Counted from the first letter of the stretch, positions 1 through 8,780 are shown. The stretch: DNA of 64,000 nucleotides from Alphaproteobacteria bacterium (GCA_011087645.1 JAALLF010000016.1:1-64000), one strand, 5' to 3'. A program made the numbers and translations. Notes: generated by a model from the letters alone, not told the origin.

Positions 1-145
1 CCAGCAGAACGATTTAACGCTTGTGTTGCATCGATCGGTTGAGGTGACCCCTCAACACCAGACGTAATCAGGCGAAAAGCAGACATCGGAAAATTGATAT
101 CAGTTCTGTTGCGCGTTTCGTCACGACGGTAAAACTTGGCTCGGC

Positions 146-166
146 TGTTACCCCAGATGTTACCCC
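146..166. repeat. tandem 9-bp repeat beside tRNA-Arg
   Basis: TGTTACCCC occurs at 146-154 and again at 158-166, separated by 3 bases (GGGGTAACA twice on the minus strand). Short G-rich tandem repeats of this type are often seen beside tRNA genes that serve as integration targets, ahead of tyrosine integrase genes. No integrase can be read in the 145 bases to the left, so the link is inference. A small inverted repeat, GTTGAGG/CCTCAAC, lies at 38-56. Confidence 0.4.
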
Positions 167-172
167 GAACCG

Positions 173-204
173 AAAAAGGCTTAGCCAATTTCAGCTAAGC
201 CTTT
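173..204 (-). terminator. Rho-independent terminator downstream of tRNA-Arg
   Basis: A perfect 11-bp inverted repeat, AAAGGCTTAGC (175-185) and GCTAAGCCTTT (194-204), has an 8-base loop. On the minus strand the hairpin runs into TTTTTCGG. It lies 74 bases beyond the CCA end of the tRNA in the direction of transcription, so it most likely ends the tRNA transcript. Confidence 0.6.
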
Positions 205-211
205 GGAATTG

Positions 212-241
212 TGGCGCGCCCGTTCGAACTTTGTTCGAACT
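212..241. repeat. partial copy of the tRNA-Arg 3' end
   Basis: TGGCGCGCCCG at 212-222 repeats exactly the CCA end and acceptor-stem bases of the tRNA at 278-288. It is followed by two copies of the palindrome GTTCGAAC that resemble the T-arm stretch. This looks like a decayed attachment-site copy of the tRNA 3' end, but 11 bp is short and chance or terminator structure cannot be excluded. Confidence 0.35.
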
Positions 242-277
242 CGTCTTCACAAAAGAGGGCGACCATTCCGAAAGAAA

Positions 278-354
278 TGGCGCGCCCGGGAAGACTCGAA
301 CTCCCAACCTCCTGATTCGTAGTCAGACGCTCTATCCAATTGAGCTACGGGCGC
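278..354 (-). tRNA. tRNA-Arg (anticodon ACG)
   Basis: On the minus strand a cloverleaf can be read. The acceptor stem is GCGCCCG paired with CGGGCGC. The D arm follows, then the anticodon stem TCTGA/TCAGG around the loop CTACGAA, giving anticodon ACG. The T loop is TTCGAGT. The discriminator is G and CCA is encoded (278-280). ACG is normally converted to ICG and reads CGU/CGC/CGA. Confidence 0.95.
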
Positions 355-657
355 TTACACGATGCTGCGAGGGGTCGGTTGCTTGGTCTTAAATCAGCAA
401 TCGCCCCGGCAGCGCGCGCGAAGTTAATCAAATGCCCCGGCGATAGCAAGCACGCGCACCGGTCTTTGCGCGGCGTGGCGGCATAGGGTGGCGGAAAAAC
501 AACGAATCGCGGAAAATGCGCGGTAAAGCATCTTGCCCGGTGTCTTGCACATGGTTAACATCGCCCGCAAATATCTGGGGTTGCTTGTAAATTCGCGCAA
601 GTGCTGAGCGCGGTCGCGATCGGAAGCAAGTTCCGTTACTGAGGGGCAAGAGAGTTG
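355..657. other. intergenic region, no gene seen
   Basis: About 300 bases between tRNA-Arg and the lipoprotein gene. It should hold the tRNA promoter (reading left) and the lipoprotein promoter (reading right), but no good -35/-10 pair is visible. GAGGGG at 641-646 is the ribosome binding site of the next gene. Confidence 0.5.
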
Positions 658-1818
658 ATGTCTGGCAACCGAAAGTTAGCCACCATCGCTGGCGCAGTTG
701 TGTTGCTGGCAGGTTGCGATTTTGTAGACGAGTCGTTGATTCCGACGCTGACTGGCGAAGATCCAGCGCCGAAAACCGCCGGCCAACAGGTCGCCATTCC
801 CGCCAGCGCGGCGGAAAGCAACACCCAACCGACGGTGTCCGGCGGCATCCCGCAACTGGGCGACACCCGCTTCGATCCCCCCGGCGTCACGCCCGGCGAG
901 GTCACCGGCACGGCCATTGGCCGCCGGGTCGAGCGCTTGCGCAACGACCTGATCGAGATGCAGCAGAGCGTGCGCGTCGATAATGTCGATTTGCAGGCGC
1001 TGCGCGGCGGCTCGATTTCCAACGCCAACCAGTACCAACAGCTCGTCGCCGGCATTCAGGCCAAACTCCAGGTCGGCACGACCCCGGGCAATCCAAACCT
1101 GGTGCGCGCCTGGAACGGCGCCCAAGCCACCTTGGATCAGATTTCCAGCAATATCGGCCAGATGAACAATCTGGCGAATAAGGTCGCCAATGACAGCTCG
1201 CTGGCCTCGTTCATCTTGGAATCGGTACAGGCTACCTTTGGCCTCACCGGCGCCGTCGATGCCGACCATGCCCAGCTCACCGTGCTCGAAGACGATACCA
1301 ACCGTACCGTGGTGCTGATCGACCGGCTCCTCAACGAGCTCAACGAGGACATTTCCCGGCAAACCAACTATGTGGGCCGCGAGCGGGCCAATTTGACGGT
1401 GCTCAGCCTGGCCGTGAAGAACGGCGAATTGTTCGGCACCAGCCTCGCCAACCGGGCCTTCGCCTCGGCCGGCGGCGTGGCCAGCCAGCCCGCCCCGCGG
1501 GTCGGCAATCTGGCCAACCGGCGCCCGTTGGTGGTCATCCGCTTCGACCGCGACGACGTGCCCTATCAGGAACCGCTGTTCACGGCGGTCAGCGAAGCGC
1601 TCAACCGACGTCCCTCCGCCGCGTTCGATCTGGTCTCCGTGGTGCCCCAGCAAGGCACGCCGGCACAGGTCGCGCTCAACGCCAACACGGCGCGGCGCAA
1701 CGCCGAGCGGGTCTTACGCAACCTGACGGCGATGGGCCTGCCGAGCGACCGGATTTCGCTTAGCGCGACATCCAGCAACGAGACCTCGTCAAGCGAAGTC
1801 CACGTCTACGTCCGCTAA
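658..1818 (+). CDS. lipoprotein with C-terminal OmpA-like region
   Basis: 386 residues from ATG 658; a TTG one codon earlier is possible, but ATG fits the GAGGGG site better. The N-terminus is a lipoprotein signal with lipobox L-A-G-C near residue 20, so it should be lipidated and membrane-anchored in the periplasm. The middle (about 80-270) is helical and Q/N-rich with no recognised domain. The last 100 residues (VVIRFDRDDVPYQEPLF, then NARRNAERVLRNL and a final EVHVYV strand) resemble the peptidoglycan-binding OmpA fold, where the R-x-N-A-x-x-V helix is typical. Function is not known. It could be an envelope-tethering protein. It is monocistronic and followed by a repeat hairpin. Confidence 0.75.
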   Translation: MSGNRKLATIAGAVVLLAGCDFVDESLIPTLTGEDPAPKTAGQQVAIPASAAESNTQPTVSGGIPQLGDTRFDPPGVTPGEVTGTAIGRRVERLRNDLIEMQQSVRVDNVDLQALRGGSISNANQYQQLVAGIQAKLQVGTTPGNPNLVRAWNGAQATLDQISSNIGQMNNLANKVANDSSLASFILESVQATFGLTGAVDADHAQLTVLEDDTNRTVVLIDRLLNELNEDISRQTNYVGRERANLTVLSLAVKNGELFGTSLANRAFASAGGVASQPAPRVGNLANRRPLVVIRFDRDDVPYQEPLFTAVSEALNRRPSAAFDLVSVVPQQGTPAQVALNANTARRNAERVLRNLTAMGLPSDRISLSATSSNETSSSEVHVYVR

Positions 1819-1860
1819 GGCACCCGTCCTGACGATTGCCGCTCCCTAGATGAGTTAGTC

Positions 1861-1929
1861 CTCATGCTGAGCTTATCGAAGTATGAGCCCAGCGACACCT
1901 CGATCCTTCGACAGGCTCAGGATGAGGTG
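1861..1929. repeat. dispersed hairpin repeat, family 1 (solo copy)
   Basis: CTCATGCTGAGCTTATCGAAG pairs imperfectly with CTTCGACAGGCTCAGGATGAG, forming a long hairpin in the gap between two convergent genes. Related copies lie inside the composite repeats at 49512-49586 and 55346-55419 in the opposite orientation. It probably also serves as a bidirectional transcript end here. Confidence 0.7.
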
Positions 1930-1962
1930 CGGTGGAATTAATCCGCCAGAGTGGCAAATAGT

Positions 1963-4359
1963 TTAGACCGCACCCTCGCTCGCATCGGAACGGGTTTCGA
2001 GAATACGGTCATATTCGACCAGTCGCGCGGCAATCCGCCCGAAGATGGTGTCCGGCGGGTAGTCGCCATTTGCATCGGCCACCCCGGCGCTCTCGCCGGT
2101 GAACAGCTCGAGACCCTCGGCGACGGTTTTCACCGACCAGACATGGAACCGCCCGGCGGCGACATCGGCGTTCACCTCGTCGTCGAGCACCAGGCTGGGC
2201 TCGTTCGACGCCGGGAACACCACGCCCTGGCTACCGGTCAACTCGCCGGTCTCCACGCAGGTTCGATAGAATCCCTCAGCCTTGTGGGTCAGCCCGCCGA
2301 TCGCCTGCACCTCACCGTGCTGGTTGACCGAGCCGGTCACCGCGAGATCCTGGCGCAACGGCACCCCCGATAGATCCGACAGTATGGCCAGCGCCTCGGC
2401 GAGCGACGCGCTATCGCCTTCGACCCCGCCATAGCTCTGCTCGAAGGTGATCGACGCGTTGAACGACATCGGCACGCGCTGGGCGAATAACCCGGCCAAA
2501 AAGCCTTGGATGACCATCGCGCCTTTCTGCTGGATCGGTCCGCCGAGCAGGGTTTCGCGCTCGATATTGGTCACCCCGCGCCGGCCAATGGAGGTGCGCG
2601 CGGTGACCCGCGCCGGCGCGCCGAACGCATGATCGCCCATATCGCGCACGGTCAGCCCGTTGACCTGACCGACCACCGCGCCCTCGGTATCGATCATCAC
2701 CGTGCCGCGGCGGATACCTTCGTGGATACGGTCTTCGATGCGGGCATTGCGGTTGCGCCGGTTGGTGCGCGCCGCCACCACCGCCGCGCGGCTGATCGGG
2801 TTACCCATGCCGCCCTCGGTCAGATAGGCTGCCTCGTTGATGATGTCCTCGATCAATTCGAATTTCGCCGACAGCTTGGTGCGGTCGAAGGCCAACCGCG
2901 AGGCGTAGCCCAGCAGATATTCCAGCGCGTCGTCCTGGCAGTTGGCGCCGTCGTGGCGCGCCGCGAAACCCTGGATCAGGGTGGCGTAGCAGGAGACGCT
3001 TTGCGCCGTCGCCTCGAGATCGGGGTCGATCTCCGCTTTGACCTTGAAATAGGCCTGAAACTCCGGGTCGATCGAGAAGAAGGTGTAGTACCAGTTCGGC
3101 GCACCGACGATGACCACCTTCACATCGAGTGGAATCGGCTGCGGTTTCGGCGCCCCGGCAATGGGTATGCCGCCGGCGCGGTGCATTTCCTCGACCCGGA
3201 TCTGGCGGTCGCGTAAAGCCCCTTTGAGATGGATCCAACTGTCGCCGTTGGCGGCCAGGGCCTCGGCGCGCAGAACCAGAATACCGCCATTGGCCTGGTG
3301 CAGAGCGCCGGGGCGGATCAACGCGAAATCGGTCTGCAGCATGCCGCCGATCTGGCGGTACTCGATGCGGCCGAACAGGTTGGTATAGGTGGGGTTGGAT
3401 TCCAGAACGACGGGCGGGTGCCCGGCGGCGCTATTGTCGACAAACAAATTAACCGCGTAACGGTCTTCCGGCCGTTGGGCTGGCGGCGGCTGACCGGGGC
3501 CGCCCTCGCCGCCGTCGCCTTGCCCGCCGAGAAACGCCGTATAATTTTCCAGAACATCGACTCTGAACTCCACGGCCCAGCGGCTGAGACTGGGGTAATC
3601 GCCGAACTTGGCGAAAAACTCATCCAGCAGACCGTCGCTCGCGCCTTCGGCCACCTGACGGTTGAAGTCGCGCATGCGTTCGGCGAATTGCGCTTGCTGG
3701 CGCGCCGCGCCGCGGTTTATCTCGGTCAGCCTTTCGCTGATCTGCTTTGCCGCCGCCTCGATCGCCAGGCGCTCGGCGTCGGGCAATTGGCCGATGTCGC
3801 GCGGCTGTTCGTCCTCACCAAGAGACACCACCATCAGACCCTGCGGCGACTGCACGATCGACAGGCCCTGGCCCTGGGCTTCCTTGCGCACCGCCTCAAT
3901 CGCCGCGTTCACCTCGCCGCGCATTTTGTCGGACTCTTCCTGCACGCGCTGCTGGTATTCCTCGCGCGCGAAGGCCTGGCCGAAGGCGTCGCGCAGTTGC
4001 GGGATTAGCGCCGTCACGGCGTCGAGCAGAGACCGTCCCGCCCCAGCCGGCAGTTGGGCGGCGATCGGCTCGTTGGAGAGCCGAAAGTTATTTAAATACA
4101 CCCAGTCGCTCGGCTTCTTCTCGCCGCCCACCGCTTCGCGCAGATAAGACAATGTGGTCGACATACGCCCGCTGCGGTCTTCGCCAACGACGAAGATATT
4201 GAACCCGGGATCGCTGGCGATCAGGCCGAATTCCATCGCCTCGCGGGCGCGCGCATGGCTCGACAGGGAAAACACATCGACCTCGCTGCCGGTGCTGACC
4301 CGGGACACATTATGGACCGGCATGCCGGCGGCGGCGGCATCGAGTTTCTTAGCGGACAT
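1963..4359 (-). CDS. Lon-type (LonB/YcbZ-like) AAA protease
   Basis: 798 residues from ATG 4359, chosen because GGGAGGAAC sits just upstream; a GTG 21 bases earlier lacks one. The layout matches the AAA_32 plus Lon_C family: an N-terminal ATPase part, a long coiled insertion (about 130-240), a second ATPase lobe (about 330-550) and the Lon protease domain (about 570-770). The Ser-Lys dyad is clear: GDSAS with Ser650, and Lys693 exactly 43 residues later, the spacing in E. coli Lon (679/722). The usual Walker A site reads GEDRSGRMST, with no lysine, and the Walker B strand GGILVLRAEA lacks the acidic pair, so ATP hydrolysis is doubtful. It probably degrades damaged or specific proteins in the cytoplasm. 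Single gene, convergent with the lipoprotein gene. Confidence 0.88.
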   Translation of the reverse strand: MSAKKLDAAAAGMPVHNVSRVSTGSEVDVFSLSSHARAREAMEFGLIASDPGFNIFVVGEDRSGRMSTTLSYLREAVGGEKKPSDWVYLNNFRLSNEPIAAQLPAGAGRSLLDAVTALIPQLRDAFGQAFAREEYQQRVQEESDKMRGEVNAAIEAVRKEAQGQGLSIVQSPQGLMVVSLGEDEQPRDIGQLPDAERLAIEAAAKQISERLTEINRGAARQQAQFAERMRDFNRQVAEGASDGLLDEFFAKFGDYPSLSRWAVEFRVDVLENYTAFLGGQGDGGEGGPGQPPPAQRPEDRYAVNLFVDNSAAGHPPVVLESNPTYTNLFGRIEYRQIGGMLQTDFALIRPGALHQANGGILVLRAEALAANGDSWIHLKGALRDRQIRVEEMHRAGGIPIAGAPKPQPIPLDVKVVIVGAPNWYYTFFSIDPEFQAYFKVKAEIDPDLEATAQSVSCYATLIQGFAARHDGANCQDDALEYLLGYASRLAFDRTKLSAKFELIEDIINEAAYLTEGGMGNPISRAAVVAARTNRRNRNARIEDRIHEGIRRGTVMIDTEGAVVGQVNGLTVRDMGDHAFGAPARVTARTSIGRRGVTNIERETLLGGPIQQKGAMVIQGFLAGLFAQRVPMSFNASITFEQSYGGVEGDSASLAEALAILSDLSGVPLRQDLAVTGSVNQHGEVQAIGGLTHKAEGFYRTCVETGELTGSQGVVFPASNEPSLVLDDEVNADVAAGRFHVWSVKTVAEGLELFTGESAGVADANGDYPPDTIFGRIAARLVEYDRILETRSDASEGAV

Positions 4360-4476
4360 AAAGTTCCTCCCGGTATTCACATTATATTCTGCGCCGCCGG
4401 TTTGCCATGACCGATGGCAGCCGGTTTAATGGCCCCCCATTCATTCTAACCGCACGATGAGGGCGGGGGTATTCAC

Positions 4477-4950
4477 ATGGCCGTAGAACCAGAACATGAT
4501 TTCCCGGTTTCCTGGGAGCAACTTCACCGCGACGCCAAGGCGCTGGCCTGGCGATTATCGGAAAAAGGCCCGTGGAAACAAATTGTCGCGATCACCCGCG
4601 GCGGGTTGGTGCCCGCCGCCATCGTCTCGCGCGAGTTGGAGATGCGCCTGGTCGATACGTTCTGCGTCTCGTCCTACGACCATCAAAGCCAGGGTTCCAT
4701 CACCGTACTGAAAGAAGTGCCCGGCGACGGTACCGACACGCTGATCGTCGACGATTTGGTCGACACCGGCCGCACCGCCAAGCTGGTGCGCGAAATGCTG
4801 CCCAACGCCCATTTCGCCACGGTCTACGCCAAGCCAGCGGGCCGCCCGATGGTCGACACTTTCGTTACCGAAGTCAGCCAGAACACCTGGATTCATTTTC
4901 CGTGGGATCTCGGCCTGCAATTCGTGCGACCCATCGCGGCGGGCGATTGA
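4477..4950 (+). CDS. gpt: xanthine (guanine) phosphoribosyltransferase
   Basis: 157 residues, the usual length for bacterial XGPRT. It transfers ribose-5-phosphate from PRPP to xanthine, guanine or hypoxanthine in purine salvage. The PRPP-binding motif [13 protein letters not shown] is at residues 89-101, [10 protein letters not shown] at 39-48 forms the N-terminal PRPP loop, and the C-terminal WIHFPWDLG matches the base-binding hood of Gpt. It starts at ATG 4477. It is divergent from the Lon-type protease gene and stands alone. Confidence 0.92.
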   Translation: MAVEPEHDFPVSWEQLHRDAKALAWRLSEKGPWKQIVAITRGGLVPAAIVSRELEMRLVDTFCVSSYDHQSQGSITVLKEVPGDGTDTLIVDDLVDTGRTAKLVREMLPNAHFATVYAKPAGRPMVDTFVTEVSQNTWIHFPWDLGLQFVRPIAAGD

Positions 4951-5101
4951 GCGAAGGCACAAACCAACACCAACCATTTACGCAACAAGGCCGGCGAGCC
5001 GGTAAACGACGCAGAAGCCAGCCAGGTCGCCACATCTCCCCGCTATCGACTTGCCGGACGCGATGCTTACTATTGGCCGCTCATCGGCCAGCGGGGAGAT
5101 C

Positions 5102-6319
5102 ATGTTCGATATCCGATTGAACGACGAGCAACGGGCGTTCCAGCAACTGGCGCGCGACTTCGCCGAGAACGAGATCAAGCCGGTCGCGCTCGAACTCGAC
5201 GCCAAGCCGGACTGGGAGGATCGCATTCCCTGGGAGGTGCTGAAGAAGGGATCGCAGCTCGGCTTTCGCTCCTTCGTGCTGCACGAAGAAAATGGCGGCG
5301 CCGGGGCGTCGGATCATCTGACCGCCTGTCTAGTCGCCGAAGAGCTCGCCGCCGCCGACACCGGCACGGCATACTACTACATGCTGACGGCGCGGCGCGC
5401 GCGCGACTGGTTCGAGATTCGCATGACCGACGAACAGCGGGCTTATTTCATCCCGCGCTTTCTCGAAGACGACACCTATTTCACCACCGTCGCCATTCAT
5501 GAGCCCGATACCGATTTCGGCTTCGATTATTTCACCGACACGCCGACCGATGTGGTGTTTCGCACCCGCGCCGTCGAGCAACCGGACGGGTCATGGCTGA
5601 TCAACGGCGCCAAGAATTTTCAGACCGTGGGGTACCTGGCCAAGCTGATCGTCACCATGGCGCAAACCCCCGACGGCCCGCGGGCGTTTCTGGTCGAGGG
5701 CGATTCGGAAGGTCTGGTGCGCCACCCCATGTCGAAGATCGGCCGGCGGGTCGGTGACAATGCGGAGATTTTCTATGACGATGTGCGCGTGCCGCCGGGC
5801 CGTATTCTGGCCCCGGCGCCGCCCGGCCGCACCGATATGGGAACCCATGTGACGATCGCCGCGATCACGCTCGGTCTCGGGCGCGCGGCGCTCGAGGAAA
5901 CCCTGAAATACACCCAAGAGCGGGTCGCCGGCGGCAAGCCGATCATCCAGCACCAGGCGGTTGGTCTGGTCCTCGCTGACATGGCGACCAACCTGGAGGC
6001 GGCGCGCCGCCTGATCTGGACCGCGGCGTGGGCCAAGGATCATCCGGAGGCTTTCGAAGACGGCAGCGCCGACTGGCAACCCTACGAGATGATGGCGACG
6101 GCGTTCACCGGCACGGCGGTGCAGCGGCTGACCGAGCAGGGCATGGAGCTGTTCGGCGGCATGGGGGTCGTTCAGGGCATGCCGATCGAAAAATATGTGC
6201 GCGACGCGCTGGTGCAAAAGCACATCTCGTTTCCGTTCCCGACGCGCTACCGCATCACCGAGGCGCTGGCCGGCTATAAGCGCCAGGTACAGCCGTTGCT
6301 CAGCGAAAACTTGGGATAG
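5102..6319 (+). CDS. acyl-CoA dehydrogenase family protein
   Basis: 405 residues from ATG 5102, chosen for the GGGGAG site at 5093-5098; an in-frame ATG at 5051 would add 17 residues not seen in the family. The N-terminal helical domain (1-115) starts with the typical LNDEQRAFQQLARDFAENEI. The middle beta domain (about 120-215) carries NGAKNF, and the C-terminal helical domain contains MELFGGMGV followed by an EKYVRDA segment typical of FAD-dependent acyl-CoA dehydrogenases. It would introduce a trans-2 double bond into an acyl-CoA in fatty or branched-chain acid breakdown. The substrate cannot be told, and there is no neighbouring beta-oxidation gene. Confidence 0.88.
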   Translation: MFDIRLNDEQRAFQQLARDFAENEIKPVALELDAKPDWEDRIPWEVLKKGSQLGFRSFVLHEENGGAGASDHLTACLVAEELAAADTGTAYYYMLTARRARDWFEIRMTDEQRAYFIPRFLEDDTYFTTVAIHEPDTDFGFDYFTDTPTDVVFRTRAVEQPDGSWLINGAKNFQTVGYLAKLIVTMAQTPDGPRAFLVEGDSEGLVRHPMSKIGRRVGDNAEIFYDDVRVPPGRILAPAPPGRTDMGTHVTIAAITLGLGRAALEETLKYTQERVAGGKPIIQHQAVGLVLADMATNLEAARRLIWTAAWAKDHPEAFEDGSADWQPYEMMATAFTGTAVQRLTEQGMELFGGMGVVQGMPIEKYVRDALVQKHISFPFPTRYRITEALAGYKRQVQPLLSENLG

Positions 6320-6644
6320 GGCTCCAGGGCGCGACGATAAACCGAACGATCAAATGGGGGAGGCCCGTCATGATACCGGCGGGCGGGGCGTCATATCAGA
6401 TTTAGCGGTATCACTACTTTGGCCAAATTCCGCCGGTAGCGCCGGCGCCGACCCGCACGCCGCGCCGATCGGGCTCAGCTTACAAATCAGGCTACCAGCC
6501 CGCCCCAAGTCTTAACGGAATTTTATCTGTACCTGCCTATTCTCCCCTCCCTGATCTGGAGGGTGCGGATGTCCACTAACCCTCCGTTATAATTGATTTT
6601 TTCCGCGTCGCTTAGCGACCGGACCGAGAAGCTTGGGGACAAGG
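6320..6644. promoter_or_regulatory. intergenic region with possible promoter for the HerA-type gene
   Basis: 325 bases without a gene. A 6-bp hairpin CCCTCC-7-GGAGGG lies at 6545-6563 without a T-run. A perfect TATAAT sits at 6588-6593, about 50 bases before the next start codon, but no convincing -35 box precedes it at the right distance. GGGGA at 6635-6639 is the ribosome binding site. Confidence 0.4.
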
Positions 6645-8246
6645 ATGGACGGTAGCCAGCACAGTACGACAGATGTCGTCGCCGGACGGATCGTGGCGAT
6701 CGCCGGGGCCGAGGTCACCGTTCAGCTCCAAGCCGCGGCGAGCGGCGACAGCGCAACGGCGTTGCAGATCGGTACGCTGATCAAGACGCGGACATCGGAT
6801 AGCGTCATTTTTGGCGTGGTGCGCAGCCTGACGATCACCGCGCCCGGTGTCTCCGGTTCAGACTCTGAGATTCAGATGGCCGAAATCTCGATGATCGGCG
6901 AGACGCGGGTCTCCGAAGACGGCAAGCTTGGCGCCTTCCAGCGCGGCATGTCCCGCTCGCCCTCTCTCGACCAGTCGATCTTTACCACCACATCGGCCGA
7001 CCTGGCGCGGGTCTACGCCGCGCCGAGCGTGCCTTCTGTCAATGTCGGCGTGATCCATCAGGACACAACCCTGCCAGCGCACGTGCTCACCGACGAGCTG
7101 CTGGGTAAGCATTTCGGCATCCTCGGCACTACCGGCTCGGGCAAATCCTGCACTGTCGTGCTGATGCTGCGGGCGATTTTGGAAAAACATCCGAACGCGC
7201 ATATGGTCATGCTCGACCCCCATAACGAATACGCCACGGCCTTTGGCGACCGTGCCGAATTGTTGGGGGCGGACACGCTGGAGCTGCCCTATTGGCTGCT
7301 CAATTTCGACGAACTGATGGAAGTCCTGTTCGGCGCGCAGGCGGACGAGGGCAGCCCCGAGGCGGCGATCCTCGCCGACATGATCCCGCAGGCCAAGCGC
7401 GACCAGATCAAGGACCCGGGAAAGGGCGCCCATTTCACCGTCGACACGCCGGTGCCCTACAAGTTCACCGACCTTATTCGACACATCGACCAAGAGATGG
7501 GCAAGCTCGACAAGAACGAGGCGGCCGCGCCCTATCGTCGGCTTCGCTCGCGGCTAATGGCGATGCAGACGGACATCCGCTTCAAGTTCATGTTCGGCGG
7601 AATCTCGATCAACGACAATATGCCGGAGATCCTTGGCCGCTTGTTCCGCCTTCCGGTCGATGGTAAGCCGATTTCGATCATCGATCTGTCGGTCATCCCG
7701 TCGGAAGTCCTCAACGTCGTGGTCTCGGTGATCTGCCGCCTCACCTTCGACTTCGCCTTGTGGTGCGACCGCTCGGTGCCGATCCTGCTGGTCTGCGAGG
7801 AGGCGCACCGATACGCGCCGGCGATTCCCGAACGGCGTTACGAGATGACCAAGCAAGCGCTGTCGCGCATCGCCAAGGAGGGGCGAAAATACGGCGCGTC
7901 GCTGTGCGTCGTCAGCCAGCGCCCCTCACAGCTTGCGCCCGATCTGCTGTCCCAGTGCAACACCCTGTTCGCCATGCGCATGAGCAACAACGACGACCAG
8001 GAACATCTGCGCGGCGCGATGTCGGAATCCACCGCCGGCATGCTCGAGTTCCTGCCCTCGCTGGGCAACGGTGAAGCGGTTGCCGTCGGCCAGGGTGTCA
8101 GCCTGCCGGTCCGCATCAAATTTAAGCAACTGCCCGAGGACCAGCGCCCGCACAGCTCTACCGCGGTGTTCACAGAGTCTTGGAACAACGGCAATGAGGA
8201 CTTGGATTACGTGCGCGACATCGTACGGCGGTTGCGGCGGCTGTAG
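6645..8246 (+). CDS. HerA-type hexameric ATPase/helicase (DUF87)
   Basis: 533 residues from ATG 6645 (GGGGA five bases upstream; a TTG four codons earlier is less likely). The N-terminal part (1-120) resembles the HAS-barrel of HerA proteins. Walker A GTTGSGKS is at 161-168, DPHNEY follows at 191-196, Walker B LLVCEEAH is at about 381-388, and RIAKEGRKYG near 408-417 carries the arginine-finger region, followed by SQRPS. HerA/FtsK-type ATPases pump DNA and act with nucleases such as NurA in end resection, or in defence. No nuclease gene is adjacent here, so the partner and role are open. Stand-alone copies are common in alphaproteobacteria. Confidence 0.85.
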   Translation: MDGSQHSTTDVVAGRIVAIAGAEVTVQLQAAASGDSATALQIGTLIKTRTSDSVIFGVVRSLTITAPGVSGSDSEIQMAEISMIGETRVSEDGKLGAFQRGMSRSPSLDQSIFTTTSADLARVYAAPSVPSVNVGVIHQDTTLPAHVLTDELLGKHFGILGTTGSGKSCTVVLMLRAILEKHPNAHMVMLDPHNEYATAFGDRAELLGADTLELPYWLLNFDELMEVLFGAQADEGSPEAAILADMIPQAKRDQIKDPGKGAHFTVDTPVPYKFTDLIRHIDQEMGKLDKNEAAAPYRRLRSRLMAMQTDIRFKFMFGGISINDNMPEILGRLFRLPVDGKPISIIDLSVIPSEVLNVVVSVICRLTFDFALWCDRSVPILLVCEEAHRYAPAIPERRYEMTKQALSRIAKEGRKYGASLCVVSQRPSQLAPDLLSQCNTLFAMRMSNNDDQEHLRGAMSESTAGMLEFLPSLGNGEAVAVGQGVSLPVRIKFKQLPEDQRPHSSTAVFTESWNNGNEDLDYVRDIVRRLRRL

Positions 8247-8264
8247 GCACCCGTTCCAGGCCTC

Positions 8265-8291
8265 AAAAAGCCTCCCCTCAGGAGGGGCGGG
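8265..8291 (-). terminator. terminator of the DUF1772 gene
   Basis: Immediately after the stop codon of the minus-strand gene, CCCCT-CCTG-AGGGG (287-274 direction) continues as AGGC and then TTTTTG. The stem can be extended with GCC/GGC. It lies in a 45-base gap between convergent genes and may stop transcription both ways. Confidence 0.55.
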
Positions 8292-8726
8292 CTATGACAG
8301 CGCGGCCCACAAGTAACAGCAAACGGCGCCGCCGCTACTTACCGTCCGCAACCAATGTTTCAGTGCCCAGGCATCTAACAGCATGCGCTGCGCGCCCTCT
8401 TCCTTAGGCTCGCCGTTCAAAAGTTGGTCGTTGATGGGCTTCATGACCAAGACGGTAAACGGGATAACCAGAAATAATAGCCCGGCGCCGAGAGCCCAGC
8501 GCAAATCACCATTGAGAATCCACAGAAGGCCGCCGATTAGTGTACCGCTGACCGCGAGCGACACTTGGAATGGTGCGGCGTGTCGGTACATTGGTGGGAA
8601 AAACTCTGCAGCAACTGGCATTCCAGCTTTCATTGCCGCGGGATGTTGTGCCAGCGAGATATACAGGGCCGTTCCAAAAAAAATGCTGCACGCCAAAATT
8701 GCGATTGCTTCAATGATTATCATCAT
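8292..8726 (-). CDS. DUF1772-type small membrane protein
   Basis: 144 residues with four hydrophobic segments (about 5-25, 50-72, 80-100 and 125-143), typical of DUF1772/anthrone-oxygenase-like inner-membrane proteins. The conserved QHPA near residue 27 and the PIND motif near 100 fit the family. AAAGG lies four bases before the ATG at 8726. The gene is divergent from a MarR regulator and shares a 54-base control region holding two palindromes, so it is probably repressed by that regulator. Biochemical function is unknown. Confidence 0.75.
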   Translation of the reverse strand: MMIIIEAIAILACSIFFGTALYISLAQHPAAMKAGMPVAAEFFPPMYRHAAPFQVSLAVSGTLIGGLLWILNGDLRWALGAGLLFLVIPFTVLVMKPINDQLLNGEPKEEGAQRMLLDAWALKHWLRTVSSGGAVCCYLWAALS

Positions 8727-8745
8727 GGCACCTTTCTAAGATGTT

Positions 8746-8780
8746 TGACATCATGATGTCATTATGACAGTATATTGTCA
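8746..8780. promoter_or_regulatory. two tandem MarR-type operators and overlapping divergent promoters
   Basis: TGACATCATGATGTCA (8746-8761) is a perfect 16-bp palindrome. TGACAGTATATTGTCA (8765-8780) shares the same TGACA/TGTCA half-sites. Their centres are 19 bp apart, about two helical turns. TTGACA boxes occur on both strands (8745-8750 plus; 8781-8776 minus), each overlapping an operator, and the minus box is 17 bp from CATCAT. The second operator ends at the base before the regulator's ATG, leaving no room for a ribosome binding site. Autoregulation and joint control of both genes is the natural reading. Confidence 0.7.

Noticed and set aside
1..190. Minus-strand frame open to the left edge, beginning near the tRNA terminator
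   Set aside because: Reads LAKPFSVRGNIWGNSR and onward without stop, but has no convincing start or integrase motif and overlaps the terminator hairpin; too little sequence to call a gene.
428..649. 73-codon frame on the minus strand upstream of the lipoprotein gene
   Set aside because: No ribosome site, no hydrophobic or conserved pattern, and it covers the region needed for promoters.
676..1653. Long open frame (325 codons) opposite the lipoprotein gene
   Set aside because: Antisense shadow of a GC-rich gene; amino-acid composition is Arg/Gly/His-rich with no motif, and the plus-strand gene has a signal peptide and ribosome site.
6645..8246. HerA-type ATPase as part of a defence system
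   Set aside because: No SIR2, nuclease or other defence partner is adjacent; neighbours are an acyl-CoA dehydrogenase gene and a DUF1772/MarR pair.
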